A stretch of DNA of 64,000 nucleotides from Variovorax sp. PCZ-1 (GCF_018413605.1 NZ_JAHCDN010000001.1:1116001-1180000); one strand, 5' to 3'. Positions 10,396 to 19,172 are shown, numbered from the stretch's first letter. Notes: a model not told the origin generated them from the letters alone. A program made the numbers and translations.

Positions 10396-10815
10396 TTAAA
10401 TGTCAGCTATCAAGCGCTTGCCTAAGCTGACGACTTGATCTTGTTGGTATCCCAAACTGTTGTAGAACGCAATCACAGTGGCATTGCTGCTACGAATCTG
10501 CAAATTGATCTTCGGGCAGCCACGCGCCTTGAGCGCTTCTTCGCCCCAGCGCATGAGCGTGCTGGCGTGGCCTTTGCGTTGATGAGCAGGCGAGACGGCA
10601 AGGTAATTTACCCAGCCGCGATGACCTTCGTAGCCAAACATGGCGCTGGCGATGAGTTCACCGTCTTTGATGCCTACTACAAACAGCTCTGGATGAACTG
10701 TGAGTTTGCGGGCAATGTCTTTATGCGGATCGTTCCATGGGCGGGTGAGCTCACACGCTTGCCAGAGCGCGACGACAGCCGCTTCGTCTGAGGCTTGAAA
10801 AGCGCGAATCTGCAT
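10396..10815 (-). CDS. ypeA: GNAT acetyltransferase YpeA
   Basis: A 139-residue GNAT-family N-acetyltransferase. The N-terminal part CELTRPWNDPHKDIARKL and the end VVSLGKRLI match E. coli YpeA closely. The acetyl-CoA loop is AVSPAHQRKGHASTLM. The biological substrate of YpeA is not known. ATG 10815 overlaps the metY stop (TGATG), which suggests translational coupling. An in-frame TTG lies one codon upstream. Confidence 0.88.
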   Translation of the reverse strand: MQIRAFQASDEAAVVALWQACELTRPWNDPHKDIARKLTVHPELFVVGIKDGELIASAMFGYEGHRGWVNYLAVSPAHQRKGHASTLMRWGEEALKARGCPKINLQIRSSNATVIAFYNSLGYQQDQVVSLGKRLIADI

Positions 10816-12131
10816 CAAGCCGCCTTCTCAGCAGCTTTCAAAGCCCGCTTCAAATCGTCGATCAAATCATCGGCATCTTCCAAGCCGATGGAGAGGCGTA
10901 TCGTGCCGGGGCCGATGCCTGCGCCAGACAGCGCATCGTCTGTCATTCGGAAATGGGTGGTGCTGGCGGGGTGGATCACTAGGCTGCGGCAATCGCCGAC
11001 GTTAGCTAAGTGGCTGAACACTTTGAGCATTTCGATGAATTTTTTGCCTTGCTCGCGGGAGCCTTTCATGTCGAAGCTGAAGACGCTGCCTGCGCCGCGC
11101 GGCAAGAGCTTTTGCGCCAGCGCGTAGCTCGGATGCGATTCGAGCATGGGATGGCCGACTCTGCTGACGAAGGGGTGGCTGGCCAAGAATTGCACGACTT
11201 TTTCTGTGTTGCGGGCGTGTTGCGCCATGCGTAGCGGCAGTGTCTCGATGCCTTGCAGGATGAGCCAAGCGGTGTGGGGGCTCATGCAGGCGCCGAAATC
11301 TCTCAGACCTTCGCGGCGGGCGCGCAGGAGGAATGCGCCCACGGTGGATTCTTCGGTGAAGACCATGTTGTGGAAGCCTTCGTAGGCCTCGCTGAGTTCG
11401 GGGAATTTGCCAGATTTCTCCCAGTCAAATGAGCCACCGTCAACCACGATGCCACCAATCACTGTGCCATGGCCGCTTAGGAATTTGGTGGCCGAGTGAT
11501 ACACGATGTCTGTGCCATGCTCGAAGGGTTTGATGAGCCAAGGGGAGGTGAGGGTGCTGTCAACGAGCAATGGCAAGCCTGCTTCATGCGCTATTTGCGC
11601 GACGGTGGGAATGTCGAGCACATCCATGCCGGGGTTGCCTACGGTTTCGCCAAAAAGCAGTTTGGTATTCGGGCGGATCGCGGCTTTCCAGCCATCGATA
11701 TCACCGGGCTTCACGAAGGTCGTATCTATGCCGAAGCGCCTCAGCGTGTAGTGCAGCAAATTCTGACTGCCGCCATAGAGCGCAGTGGAGGCGACGATGT
11801 GCGAGCCTGCGCCCATGATGGTCGCTATTGATAAATGCAAAGCCGCTTGGCCAGAAGCGGTGGCAATCGCGCCGATGCCGCCTTCCAAAGCCGACACACG
11901 CTGCTCCAGCACCGCATTGGTCGGATTGCTGATGCGGCTGTACACATGCCCGGCGCGCTCTAGGTTAAAGAGCGAAGCGGCATGCTCGCTGGATTCAAAG
12001 ACGAAGCTGGTGGAGAGGTGAATCGGCACGGCGCGTGCGCCCGTGGCGGGGTCAGGCGCTGCGCCTGCGTGCAAGGCGAGGGTGTCGAAACCGGGATCAG
12101 AGTAGCCGGGCATGGGTTTTCCTAGTGACAA
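10815..12131 (-). CDS. metY: O-acetylhomoserine sulfhydrylase family enzyme
   Basis: A 438-residue PLP enzyme of the Cys/Met metabolism family. Motifs are VYSRISNPTNAVLEQR, LYGGSQNLL, the PLP lysine in HSATKFLSGHGT, and GGSFDWEKSGKFPEL, an insertion seen in the longer MetY type rather than in MetZ or MetB. It makes homocysteine directly from O-acetylhomoserine and sulfide. O-succinylhomoserine as substrate is not excluded. A second possible start is ATG 12113 (MPGYSDPGFDTLALHAG). It heads a likely two-gene operon with ypeA. No riboswitch is seen in the 62 bp upstream. Confidence 0.9.
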   Translation of the reverse strand: MSLGKPMPGYSDPGFDTLALHAGAAPDPATGARAVPIHLSTSFVFESSEHAASLFNLERAGHVYSRISNPTNAVLEQRVSALEGGIGAIATASGQAALHLSIATIMGAGSHIVASTALYGGSQNLLHYTLRRFGIDTTFVKPGDIDGWKAAIRPNTKLLFGETVGNPGMDVLDIPTVAQIAHEAGLPLLVDSTLTSPWLIKPFEHGTDIVYHSATKFLSGHGTVIGGIVVDGGSFDWEKSGKFPELSEAYEGFHNMVFTEESTVGAFLLRARREGLRDFGACMSPHTAWLILQGIETLPLRMAQHARNTEKVVQFLASHPFVSRVGHPMLESHPSYALAQKLLPRGAGSVFSFDMKGSREQGKKFIEMLKVFSHLANVGDCRSLVIHPASTTHFRMTDDALSGAGIGPGTIRLSIGLEDADDLIDDLKRALKAAEKAA

Positions 12132-12193
12132 GGATGCGGAGAGGTTCGTACTATTGTGAGCTATATTTGAGTCAGTTCAAGAGGAGAGAGTCC

Positions 12194-12637
12194 ATGAAAG
12201 TCAGTGATATTTTGCGTGTGAAGGGTGGCACGCTCTACACCATCACCCCCGAAGACAGTCTGCAAACCGCCATGAACATGATGGCCGAGAAAGACATCGG
12301 CTCCCTCGTGGTCATGAGCCATGGCCTCGTGGTGGGCATGCTCACTTTCCGCGAGGTGATTTTGGCTGTGAATAAAAATGGTGGTGTGGTGGGCACGACC
12401 ACGGTGTATCGCGCGATGGACGATGGCCCGCTGATCTGCACACCCGCCACCGAGCTCGATGAAGTGCGCCGCATGATGCTGGAGCGCCACGCCCGCTACA
12501 TGCCCGTGATCGACAACCGCATGCTCATGGGCGTGATCAGCTTCTACGATGTGGCGAAAGCTGTTGTGGATGCGCAGAATTTTGAGAACAAGATGCTCAA
12601 GGCCTATATTCGCGATTGGCCTGAGCAAGAAGGCTAA
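12194..12637 (+). CDS. Tandem CBS-domain protein
   Basis: A 147-residue protein made of two CBS motifs (residues about 1-60 and 70-130): TPEDSLQTAMNMMAEKDIGS and ARYMPVIDNRMLMGVISFYD. CBS pairs bind adenosyl ligands such as AMP, ATP or SAM and act as sensors. No catalytic domain is attached. The start at 12194 follows a good ribosome binding site (AAGAGGAGAGAG); the frame is open further upstream but without comparable support. The gene is divergent from metY, with 62 bp between. Confidence 0.9.
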   Translation: MKVSDILRVKGGTLYTITPEDSLQTAMNMMAEKDIGSLVVMSHGLVVGMLTFREVILAVNKNGGVVGTTTVYRAMDDGPLICTPATELDEVRRMMLERHARYMPVIDNRMLMGVISFYDVAKAVVDAQNFENKMLKAYIRDWPEQEG

Positions 12638-12642
12638 TCCCT

Positions 12643-12715
12643 CCGTTCGGCCTGAGCTTGTCCAAGGCTCTTGTGAACCTCAAACCATGCGTTTCGACAA
12701 GCTCAACGCGAACGG
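12643..12715. repeat. Inverted repeat, family B, copy 2
   Basis: Imperfect arms 12643-12668 (CCGTTCGGCCTGAGCTTG) and 12689-12715 (TTTCGACAAGCTCAACGCG) around a 20-bp loop, just after the CBS gene. Related to 245-352. Confidence 0.8.
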
Positions 12716-12742
12716 AAAAATGACTGTGATCAGCTAGATTTC

Positions 12743-13234
12743 ATGTCCAAGAAATCCCACATCTCTGAAACACCTGCTACTGCTTTGCTCAAAGCGAACA
12801 AGATTGAATTCACCGAGCATCCTTACGAATACCTAGAGCTTGGCGGGGCAAACCATAGCGCAGAAGTGCTGGGGCAGGATCCGTTCATTGTGGTGAAGAC
12901 TTTGATCATGCAAGACGAAGCGGCCAAGCCATTGGTGGTGCTCATGCATGGCAACCGCAAGGTAAGCACGAAGAATTTGGCGCGGCAGATCGGGCGCAAA
13001 TCGGTGGAGCCTTGCAAGCCGGAGGTGGCTAATCGGCATTCTGGGTATTTGGTGGGCGGCACATCGCCTTTTGGTACGAAGCGAGAGATGCCTGTATATA
13101 TCGAGCAAACGATTTTGGAATTGCCGCGCATTTTTATCAATGGCGGGCGGCGGGGCTACTTGATCAATATCGATCCGCAGGTTTGCGTCAAGCTTTTAAG
13201 TGCACAGCCCGTGAACTGCGCTCTCGAAGATTAA
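12743..13234 (+). CDS. ybaK: Cys-tRNA(Pro)/Cys-tRNA(Cys) deacylase
   Basis: A 163-residue YbaK/EbsC-type trans-editing protein. Seen are HPYEYLE, VVKTLIMQDEA, LVVLMHGNRKVSTKNLARQI, GYLVGGTSPFGTKREMPVYI and FINGGRRGYLI, which are signature segments of the family. It hydrolyses cysteine mischarged onto tRNA(Pro). Its stop overlaps the stop of the convergent methyltransferase gene. Confidence 0.93.
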   Translation: MSKKSHISETPATALLKANKIEFTEHPYEYLELGGANHSAEVLGQDPFIVVKTLIMQDEAAKPLVVLMHGNRKVSTKNLARQIGRKSVEPCKPEVANRHSGYLVGGTSPFGTKREMPVYIEQTILELPRIFINGGRRGYLINIDPQVCVKLLSAQPVNCALED

Positions 13235-14007
13235 TTGCCTTTTGAGGTGGACTGAGCGCTTGGGCTCGCCGCACGCGGCGCAACTGACACCGGCGCTGTA
13301 GCCCGCTGCGGCACTTTCTTCCAGCTCGGGCTGATCATGCGCATGCCTTGCACGCGCTTCACGGCCACCACGCAATAGGCCGCGCCCAAAATGGGCCAAT
13401 AGCGTTTGCCTAAAGCGTTCATCCATTCCATGCGAGAGAGCCAAGCCTCCGAGCGATGAGCAGGCTGCCAAAGGCCGAAATTGCTGGATTCGACTTCAAA
13501 GCCCAGCAGTTTGAGCCAATCGCGTAGCCGCCAGTAGCCCAAAAATTCGCCAGAATCAGGTAAATACAGCTTGCCCATGCCAAAGCGCTCATAAAACCGC
13601 TCGCGCTGCTGCTTCCATCCCCACAGACTCGTCGGATTGAAGCCGCAAATCACCACGCGACCTTCTGGCACGAGCACACGCGCGGCCTCGCGCAGGCTGG
13701 CGTGGGGATCGAGGCTGTGCTCGAGCGCATGCGGCATCACGACCAGATCAAGGCTGGCTTCGCGAAAAGGCAGGGCCTCAAAGTCGCAATGAAATTGCAC
13801 CTCGCTGGCCAAGTCACGGTCTGCCTGCCATTGATGCGGCATGCGATTGGCTTGCAGTGCAAACACCCGTGGCATGCCCAATTGCAAGGCATGGTAGCCA
13901 AACACATCGGCCACAGCAGCGTCCAGCTGCGCCTGCTCCCAGGCGAGGAGTGTTTGGCCAGGAGGCGTTTCGAGCCAAGTTTGCAAATTTATAATGGAAT
14001 CACTCAT
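13231..14007 (-). CDS. Class I SAM-dependent methyltransferase
   Basis: A 258-residue protein starting MSDSIINLQTWLETPPGQ. It has a type 11 methyltransferase core: CDFEALPF, SLDLVVMPHALEHSLDP, LREAARVLVPEGRVVICGFNP. The glycine-rich SAM motif I is weak (VFGYHALQLG). A gene of this type beside gloB is common in Betaproteobacteria. The substrate is unknown. A start at 14034 is possible, but ATG 14007 gives the family-like N-terminus. It shares the bases of its start codon with the divergent gloB start. Confidence 0.82.
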   Translation of the reverse strand: MSDSIINLQTWLETPPGQTLLAWEQAQLDAAVADVFGYHALQLGMPRVFALQANRMPHQWQADRDLASEVQFHCDFEALPFREASLDLVVMPHALEHSLDPHASLREAARVLVPEGRVVICGFNPTSLWGWKQQRERFYERFGMGKLYLPDSGEFLGYWRLRDWLKLLGFEVESSNFGLWQPAHRSEAWLSRMEWMNALGKRYWPILGAAYCVVAVKRVQGMRMISPSWKKVPQRATAPVSVAPRAASPSAQSTSKGN

Positions 14008-14788
14008 GGAATTAATCGCGCTGCCTGCCTTCACTGATAACTACATCTGGATGATCCATGATGGTGCGCAGGCCGTGGTGGTGGACCCAGGCGATGCGCT
14101 GGTGGTGAAAGCTGCTTTGCAAGAGCATTCTCTCCAACTTGCGAGCATTCTACTGACGCATCATCATGCTGACCATACGGGTGGTGTGGATGAGCTGCGG
14201 CAAGCTACAGGTTGCCAAGTGATAGGGCCAGCGTTTGAGAAGATGCCTGAGCCTTTGCAGCGCGTCTCAGGTGGCGAGCTTGTTCAGGCGATGGGGCATA
14301 CTTTCAAAGCGATGGATGTACCTGGTCACACGGCTGGGCATATTGCTTATTACTGTGATGCTTTTGAAGGCAAGCCGCTGCTCTTTTGTGGCGACACACT
14401 CTTTTCTGGCGGTTGCGGCAGGCTGTTTGAAGGTACGCCTGCGCAGATGCTTGCTTCGCTCGATAGCCTTGCTGTGCTGCCGGGCGAGACGCGGGTTTGC
14501 TGCACGCATGAATACACGCTCTCAAATTTACGCTTTGCCCGCACCGTTGAGCCTGATAATCAGGAATTGGCGCAATATGAGCAGCAATGCATCACTTTGC
14601 GTGCAAATCATCAATTCACCCTGCCCAGCAGCATTGCGCTGGAGCTTGCCATCAACCCTTTTTTACGCAGCCGCTTGAACTCTGTGAGGCAAGCGGTGTC
14701 TCAATTCGATCCTCAATTACTGCCCTCCGTGGCCGATGACGCAGCATGCTTTGCAGTGCTGCGCGAATGGAAAAACCAATTCAAATGA
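14006..14788 (+). CDS. gloB: Hydroxyacylglutathione hydrolase (glyoxalase II)
   Basis: A 260-residue metallo-beta-lactamase fold enzyme. It has the binuclear metal motif THHHADHTGG (residues about 51-60), VPGHTAGHIAYY, LFCGDTLFSGGCGRLFEGT, and the C-terminal substrate-binding CTHEYTLSNLRFA. It hydrolyses S-lactoylglutathione to lactate and glutathione. ATG 14006 gives the usual MELIALPAFTDNYIW start; ATG 13994 is also in frame. The last bases overlap the mltD start (ATGA). Confidence 0.95.
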   Translation: MELIALPAFTDNYIWMIHDGAQAVVVDPGDALVVKAALQEHSLQLASILLTHHHADHTGGVDELRQATGCQVIGPAFEKMPEPLQRVSGGELVQAMGHTFKAMDVPGHTAGHIAYYCDAFEGKPLLFCGDTLFSGGCGRLFEGTPAQMLASLDSLAVLPGETRVCCTHEYTLSNLRFARTVEPDNQELAQYEQQCITLRANHQFTLPSSIALELAINPFLRSRLNSVRQAVSQFDPQLLPSVADDAACFAVLREWKNQFK

Positions 14789-16353
14789 AGTTATCTCTGC
14801 TCTCACAAACGCTTCGCATCAGTCTTGCGCTTTTTGCTTTCTCCATCACTTTAGTAGCCGCTCAAACGCAGGCCACGCTCCCAGTGCCCGCCCCGGTATC
14901 TGATGCCAAGCCAGTGGACGTGAGCAAAACCCCCAAAGAGGCGGATCGTGCGCCGGGGCAACAAGCTGCGCCCGCTGTGCAAACCCAAGAGCCCTCAGTG
15001 CTCATTGACAACTCCACACCGATCACCGCTACAGCTGTCTTCGTACAACCCCAAGTGCATGCAGACCTGTGGGCGCGTATTCGCTCTGGCTTCGGAATGC
15101 CGGATTTGAACGATCAATTCGTCTTGAGCCAAGAGCAGTTCTATGGCAGCCGGCCTGAATACATCACGCGCATGACAGCGCGCTCCAGCAAATACCTTTA
15201 TCACATCGTCGATGAACTCGAACGCCGCCAAATGCCAATGGAGTTGGCCTTGCTGCCTTTCATTGAATCTGCTTTCAATCCACAAGCGGTATCTAGCGCG
15301 AAGGCTGCAGGCATGTGGCAGTTCATTCCCAGCACAGGGAAATTTTTTGATCTGAAACAGAATGCCTTTCGTGATGATCGCCGTGATGTCTTGCAATCGA
15401 CGCGCGCTGCTTTAGATTATTTGCAAAAGCTCCAAGGCATGTTTGGCGATTGGCATTTGGCTTTGGCTGCCTATAACTGGGGCGAAGGCTCCGTAGGCCG
15501 TGCGATCAAAAAGAACCAGGCCGCGGGCTTGGGTACCAGCTATTCTGATCTGAATATGCCTAATGAGACGCGCCAATACGTGCCCAAGCTACAAGCCATG
15601 AAAAACATCGTAGCTGATCCAGGCCGCTTCAACGCTCAGCTTCCTAATATTGCCAATCACCCTTATTTCCAATCCGTGAATCTCTCGCGAGATATGGATG
15701 TGCAGCTTGCAGCGCGCTTGGCCGAGATGAAGGTGGAAGATTTTCGCGCTTTGAATCCATCGGCCAACAAACCCGTGATGCTTGCCTCGGGCACACCGCA
15801 AATTTTGCTGCCTTGGGACAACGCCGATGTGTTCATGCGCAATCTGCAAAGCCATCGCGGGCAGGCCGCCACATGGACAGCTTGGCGTGTACCTGCCACC
15901 ATGAAAGCGGGCGAAGCGGCCAAGCGTTTTGGTATGGCTGAGGATCAGTTCCGCAGCATCAACAATATTCCCCCGCGCATGCTGATCAAAGCGGGCTCCA
16001 CCTTGCTCGTACCACGGGGTTCGTCGCAGCTCAATCAAGATGTCTCGGCGCAAGTGGCCGATAACGCACAAATTTCTCTCGCACCCGAGATCGTGCTGCG
16101 ACGCGCTTCCGTGAAAGCCCGCAAAGGTGATACCGTTGCCAGCATTGCACGGCGATACAACGTGAGCGCGGCTCAAGTGGCGCAGTGGAACAAAGTGAGC
16201 GCGGGAGCTGCGCTCAAAGCCAATCAAGCGGTGGTGATGTATTTGCCAGTGAAGGCCAAAGCCAAATCGGTCACCCGAGCTAAAGCTAGGAAGCTTGCGG
16301 CCAAGGCTGCTCCTGCTAAGAAAGCTCCAAGCGTTGTGAAGAAGCGCCGCTGA
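14785..16353 (+). CDS. mltD: Membrane-bound lytic transglycosylase D
   Basis: A 522-residue exported protein with a signal peptide ending near TLVAAQ. The SLT catalytic domain (residues about 130-270) contains the catalytic glutamate in LPFIESAFNP (about 161), AGMWQFIPSTG, and ALAAYNWGEGSVGRA. A C-terminal LysM domain follows (RKGDTVASIARRYNVSAAQVAQWN), with a possible degenerate LysM before it (MKAGEAAKRFGMAEDQFRSINN). The protein ends in a Lys/Ala-rich basic tail of about 35 residues (KLAAKAAPAKKAPSVVKKRR). No lipobox is seen. It cleaves peptidoglycan to anhydromuropeptides. Translationally coupled to gloB through ATGA. Confidence 0.92.
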   Translation: MKLSLLSQTLRISLALFAFSITLVAAQTQATLPVPAPVSDAKPVDVSKTPKEADRAPGQQAAPAVQTQEPSVLIDNSTPITATAVFVQPQVHADLWARIRSGFGMPDLNDQFVLSQEQFYGSRPEYITRMTARSSKYLYHIVDELERRQMPMELALLPFIESAFNPQAVSSAKAAGMWQFIPSTGKFFDLKQNAFRDDRRDVLQSTRAALDYLQKLQGMFGDWHLALAAYNWGEGSVGRAIKKNQAAGLGTSYSDLNMPNETRQYVPKLQAMKNIVADPGRFNAQLPNIANHPYFQSVNLSRDMDVQLAARLAEMKVEDFRALNPSANKPVMLASGTPQILLPWDNADVFMRNLQSHRGQAATWTAWRVPATMKAGEAAKRFGMAEDQFRSINNIPPRMLIKAGSTLLVPRGSSQLNQDVSAQVADNAQISLAPEIVLRRASVKARKGDTVASIARRYNVSAAQVAQWNKVSAGAALKANQAVVMYLPVKAKAKSVTRAKARKLAAKAAPAKKAPSVVKKRR

Positions 16354-16360
16354 AGTTTTC

Positions 16361-16422
16361 TATTAAGAAAATAGCACGCCGCCGGCGTAGATACTGCGCA
16401 AACAGCTATTGAATTAATAGCA
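16361..16422 (+). repeat. Family A repeat between mltD and dnaG
   Basis: Forward copy with GCCGGCGTAGATACTGCGCA and hairpin GCTATT / AATAGC at its right end. It lies 19 bp before the dnaG start. Confidence 0.92.
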
Positions 16423-16441
16423 GTCTACACTTTGCCGTGAT

Positions 16442-18334
16442 ATGGCCATTCCCACCAGTTTCATTCAAGAGCTCGTCGCCCGCGCAGATGTGGTCGATGT
16501 GGTGGGGCGGCATGTGCAGCTCAAAAAGGGCGGTGCGAATTTTATGGGGCTGTGCCCCTTTCATGGCGAGAAGTCTCCCTCATTCAGCGTGAGCCCGACC
16601 AAGCAGTTTTATCACTGCTTTGGCTGCGGCAAGAATGGCAATGTGCTCAGCTTCATGATGGAGTTTCAGGGCATGAGCTTCATCGAAGCGGTGAAAGATC
16701 TCGCGCAGAGTATGGGCATGCAAGTGCCTGAAGACGAGCGCAGCCCGCAGGAGCGCGCGCGCGATGCACAGATGCGCACAAGGCAGGCGAGCCTGAGTGA
16801 TGTGCTTGCCAAAGCTGCTGAGGGATATCGCAAGCAGCTCAAGGGTAGCGAACGTGGCGTGAATTACTTCAAAGGGCGTGGTCTCTCGGGCGAGATCGCG
16901 TTGAAATATGGCTTGGGCTATGCACCTGAGGGCTATCGCTTTCTTGCTGGTGTGTTTCCTGATTACGATGATCCGCTGCTGGTAGAAAGTGGCATGGTGA
17001 TTGAGCGTCTGGAAGACGACAACGACCCCAATTCAGAAAAACGCAAATACGACCGCTTCCGCGATCGCGTGATGTTCCCCATTCGCAATGTGAAGGGCGA
17101 GACGATTGGCTTCGGTGGCCGCGTGCTGGATAAAGGCGAGCCCAAGTATTTGAATTCGCCCGAAACGCCCGTCTTCAGCAAAGGCCGCGAACTCTATGGC
17201 TTGTTCGAAGCACGCGAGAGTTTGCAAAAAGCCGGCTATGTGCTCGTCACCGAAGGCTACATGGATGTGGTGGCGCTGGCGCAGCTGGGCTTTCCCAATG
17301 CGGTGGCCACGCTGGGCACGGCGTGTACGCCGGATCATGTGCAAAAGCTGTTTAGGTTTACCGACAGCGTGGTATTCAGTTTCGATGGCGATGGAGCAGG
17401 GCAGAGAGCTGCTATCAAAGCTTTGAACGTGGCGATTCCCTTTGCCACAGACACCCGTAGCATCAAGTTCCTCACCTTGCCGAAAGAACACGATCCAGAC
17501 AGCTACATCCGCGAGCATGGCACCGAGGCTTTCCTGCGTTTCGTTGGTAGCGCCAAGCCGCTTTCTGTGGCCTTGATTGATACGGCGCGTGAGGGTCTGG
17601 AGATCGATACCGCAGAAGGCCGCGCGCACATCGCTGCGAATGCCAAGCCGATGTGGACTGCATTGCCAGAAGGCACGCTTAAAAAGCAGTTGTTGCGCGA
17701 GCTGGCGAATCTTGTCGGCATTGATGAACGCGAGTTGGCAGACCTTTGGAAGCCCGCTCCCACGCCCTCGTATAACAAATCAAATTCAGGCGAGCGCTAT
17801 CAAAAAGGAAGCGCTTCGCGCAGTCAATACGCCGGCGAGAGCAACTTTTCTTCAGATAAATTCAGTAGAAAAAGCTTCGGTAGCCCAGCCACCAGCCGCA
17901 TCCCGGGCAGCCCTGTAGGCCGCAACACCCCGCCCAGCCGTGCAGACCGTTTGCTGCAAATCACCTTGCTAGAGCCGCAAACTTGGGAGCAACTCACTGC
18001 CGCCGATCATCACATGCTCTGCGATTTGCCAGCACCTTATGGCGCGGCGTTTGCGTGGCTAGACACCCAAAGCCAAGAACACGGCCCCCAGCCTTGGGCT
18101 GCTCTCTCTATCGCTCTGCAAGGAACAGCTCACGACGCTTTTCTACGCAAGCTGGTGCAATCCATCCCCGAGACGATTGAAAACGATCCACAAGAGCTCG
18201 CGAGCATCATGAAAGAGCTACGCAGGAAGTCCATGCAAGATCGAAAAGCTGAGCTCTTGCAGCGCGCAAGCTCTGATCCTGCTGCTTACGAGGAATACAA
18301 GCAGCTCTTAGCGCAAGAGGCTTCTGAGAAGTAG
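16442..18334 (+). CDS. dnaG: DNA primase
   Basis: A 630-residue primase. The N-terminal CHC2 zinc finger is visible as CPFHGEKSPSFSVSP...CFGCG (residues about 39-66). The TOPRIM domain has VTEGYMDVVALAQLGFPN (about 268) and VFSFDGDGAGQRAA. The C-terminal helicase-binding domain starts near residue 500 (ADRLLQITLLEPQTWEQL). A low-complexity linker (about 440-500, rich in Ser, Asn, Gly) contains a family A repeat, read as ERYQKGSASRSQYAG. The rpoD gene that often follows dnaG is not here; a hairpin terminator follows instead. Confidence 0.95.
   Translation: MAIPTSFIQELVARADVVDVVGRHVQLKKGGANFMGLCPFHGEKSPSFSVSPTKQFYHCFGCGKNGNVLSFMMEFQGMSFIEAVKDLAQSMGMQVPEDERSPQERARDAQMRTRQASLSDVLAKAAEGYRKQLKGSERGVNYFKGRGLSGEIALKYGLGYAPEGYRFLAGVFPDYDDPLLVESGMVIERLEDDNDPNSEKRKYDRFRDRVMFPIRNVKGETIGFGGRVLDKGEPKYLNSPETPVFSKGRELYGLFEARESLQKAGYVLVTEGYMDVVALAQLGFPNAVATLGTACTPDHVQKLFRFTDSVVFSFDGDGAGQRAAIKALNVAIPFATDTRSIKFLTLPKEHDPDSYIREHGTEAFLRFVGSAKPLSVALIDTAREGLEIDTAEGRAHIAANAKPMWTALPEGTLKKQLLRELANLVGIDERELADLWKPAPTPSYNKSNSGERYQKGSASRSQYAGESNFSSDKFSRKSFGSPATSRIPGSPVGRNTPPSRADRLLQITLLEPQTWEQLTAADHHMLCDLPAPYGAAFAWLDTQSQEHGPQPWAALSIALQGTAHDAFLRKLVQSIPETIENDPQELASIMKELRRKSMQDRKAELLQRASSDPAAYEEYKQLLAQEASEK
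17793..17849 (-). repeat. Family A repeat inside dnaG linker
   Basis: Reverse copy (GCGCTATCAAAAAGGAAGCG, then CGCGCAGTCAATACGCCGGC) in the flexible linker between the TOPRIM core and the C-terminal domain. Confidence 0.85.
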
Positions 18335-18458
18335 TTCTTTGCAGTGGCTGGCGGGATCGCATGATCTGCACGTTTTGCTCCGTGTCCTCCGGCGGCGTTG
18401 AGTATTTATTTTCCTCCGGTGCGAGAGTTTCGCCGCCTCCTCCTTTACCTACGCAAAA

Positions 18459-18490
18459 CGCACAGACCACGCGATCTGTGCGGTGTTTTT
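18459..18490 (+). terminator. Terminator after dnaG
   Basis: Stem CGCACAGA / TCTGTGCG with an 8-base loop followed by GTGTTTTT. Confidence 0.65.
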
Positions 18491-18516
18491 AGCGATCTTA
18501 GAAAAGACCATTCGCA

Positions 18517-18618
18517 GCCATCGACATGGCGTATCCACCGCAGCGAAATAAAGGGGGAGGCACGCGCGTAGCGCCAGCCGGGGGACATTCGCGGAGGTGG
18601 GTGCGCCGTGGCGATGGC
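18517..18618. repeat. Imperfect inverted repeat, family E
   Basis: Arms 18517-18539 and 18596-18618 match at about 18 of 23 positions. The interior contains the reverse complement of the string at 2378-2399 (GGGGGACATTCGCG). GC-rich and not coding. Confidence 0.6.
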
Positions 18619-18660
18619 GAGCTCAGCAAATATCAAAACACCAAAACACCAAAACAGCAG

Positions 18661-18690
18661 ACAACAAAAAACCGCCCGAAGGCGGTTTGT
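18661..18690 (-). terminator. Terminator of the SWIB gene
   Basis: Read on the minus strand: stem AAACCGCC / GGCGGTTT with loop TTCG, followed by TTTTGTTGT. It lies 20-50 bp after the stop codon. Confidence 0.85.
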
Positions 18691-18710
18691 AGCTTCACAG
18701 CAAGAGTCAA

Positions 18711-19172
18711 TTACTTGACGTGCTTACCGATCAGGCCGGCCATCTCGAACATGGAGACTTGGGCTTTGCCGAAGACTTCTTTGAGCTTGGCATCTGCATT
18801 GACCATGCGCTTGTTCAGCTTGTCTTGCAGATTGTTTTTCTTGATGTAAACCCAGAGCTTGGAGACGATCTCGGTGCGTGGGATGGGGTTAGAGCCCACC
18901 ACAGCGGCCAGAGCGGCGCTAGGGGTCAAAGCCTTCATGAAGGCAGCGTTAGGCGTGCGCTTCTTTGCTGGGGCTTTTTTAGCAGCAGCTTTCTTAGCTG
19001 GTGCAGCCTTTTTAGCAGGAGCAGCTTTCTTCGCTGGAGCAGCCTTCTTAGCAGGCGCTTTCTTAGCTGCAGCTTTTTTAGCTGGTGCAGCTTTCTTGGC
19101 CGGTGCGGCCTTCTTCGCGGGAGCTTTCTTTGCAGCAGCTTTTTTAGCTGGAGCTTTCTTTGCAGTTGCCAT
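18711..19172 (-). CDS. Histone H1-like Lys/Ala-rich protein with SWIB domain
   Basis: A 153-residue protein. Residues 1-70 are tandem repeats of KKAPAKKAAAKKA type, like bacterial and eukaryotic H1 tails. Residues about 72-150 form a SWIB/MDM2 domain: FMKALTPSAALAAVVGSNP, RTEIVSKLWVYIKKNNLQD, MVNADAKLKEVFGKAQVSMF. The basic tail should bind DNA without sequence preference. SWIB domains in eukaryotes mediate protein contacts in chromatin remodelling; their bacterial role is not settled. This fusion is known from Betaproteobacteria and, in related form, Chlamydia. The repeat DNA is internally repetitive, so length is likely to vary between strains. Single-gene unit with its own terminator. Confidence 0.88.
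   Translation of the reverse strand: MATAKKAPAKKAAAKKAPAKKAAPAKKAAPAKKAAAKKAPAKKAAPAKKAAPAKKAAPAKKAAAKKAPAKKRTPNAAFMKALTPSAALAAVVGSNPIPRTEIVSKLWVYIKKNNLQDKLNKRMVNADAKLKEVFGKAQVSMFEMAGLIGKHVK

Larger units (their letters stand above)
18335..18710. other. Intergenic region between convergent dnaG and the SWIB gene
   Basis: 376 bp without a convincing gene. It holds a terminator for each neighbour and an imperfect inverted repeat (18517-18618), each listed separately. Confidence 0.7.

Noticed and set aside
12132-12193. SAM riboswitch before metY
   Set aside because: Only 62 bp lie between the divergent genes and no conserved riboswitch core or terminator is seen.
18445-18636. Minus-strand open frame of 63 codons
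   Set aside because: It covers the dnaG terminator and an imperfect palindrome; the open frame is a by-product of the GC-rich repeat.
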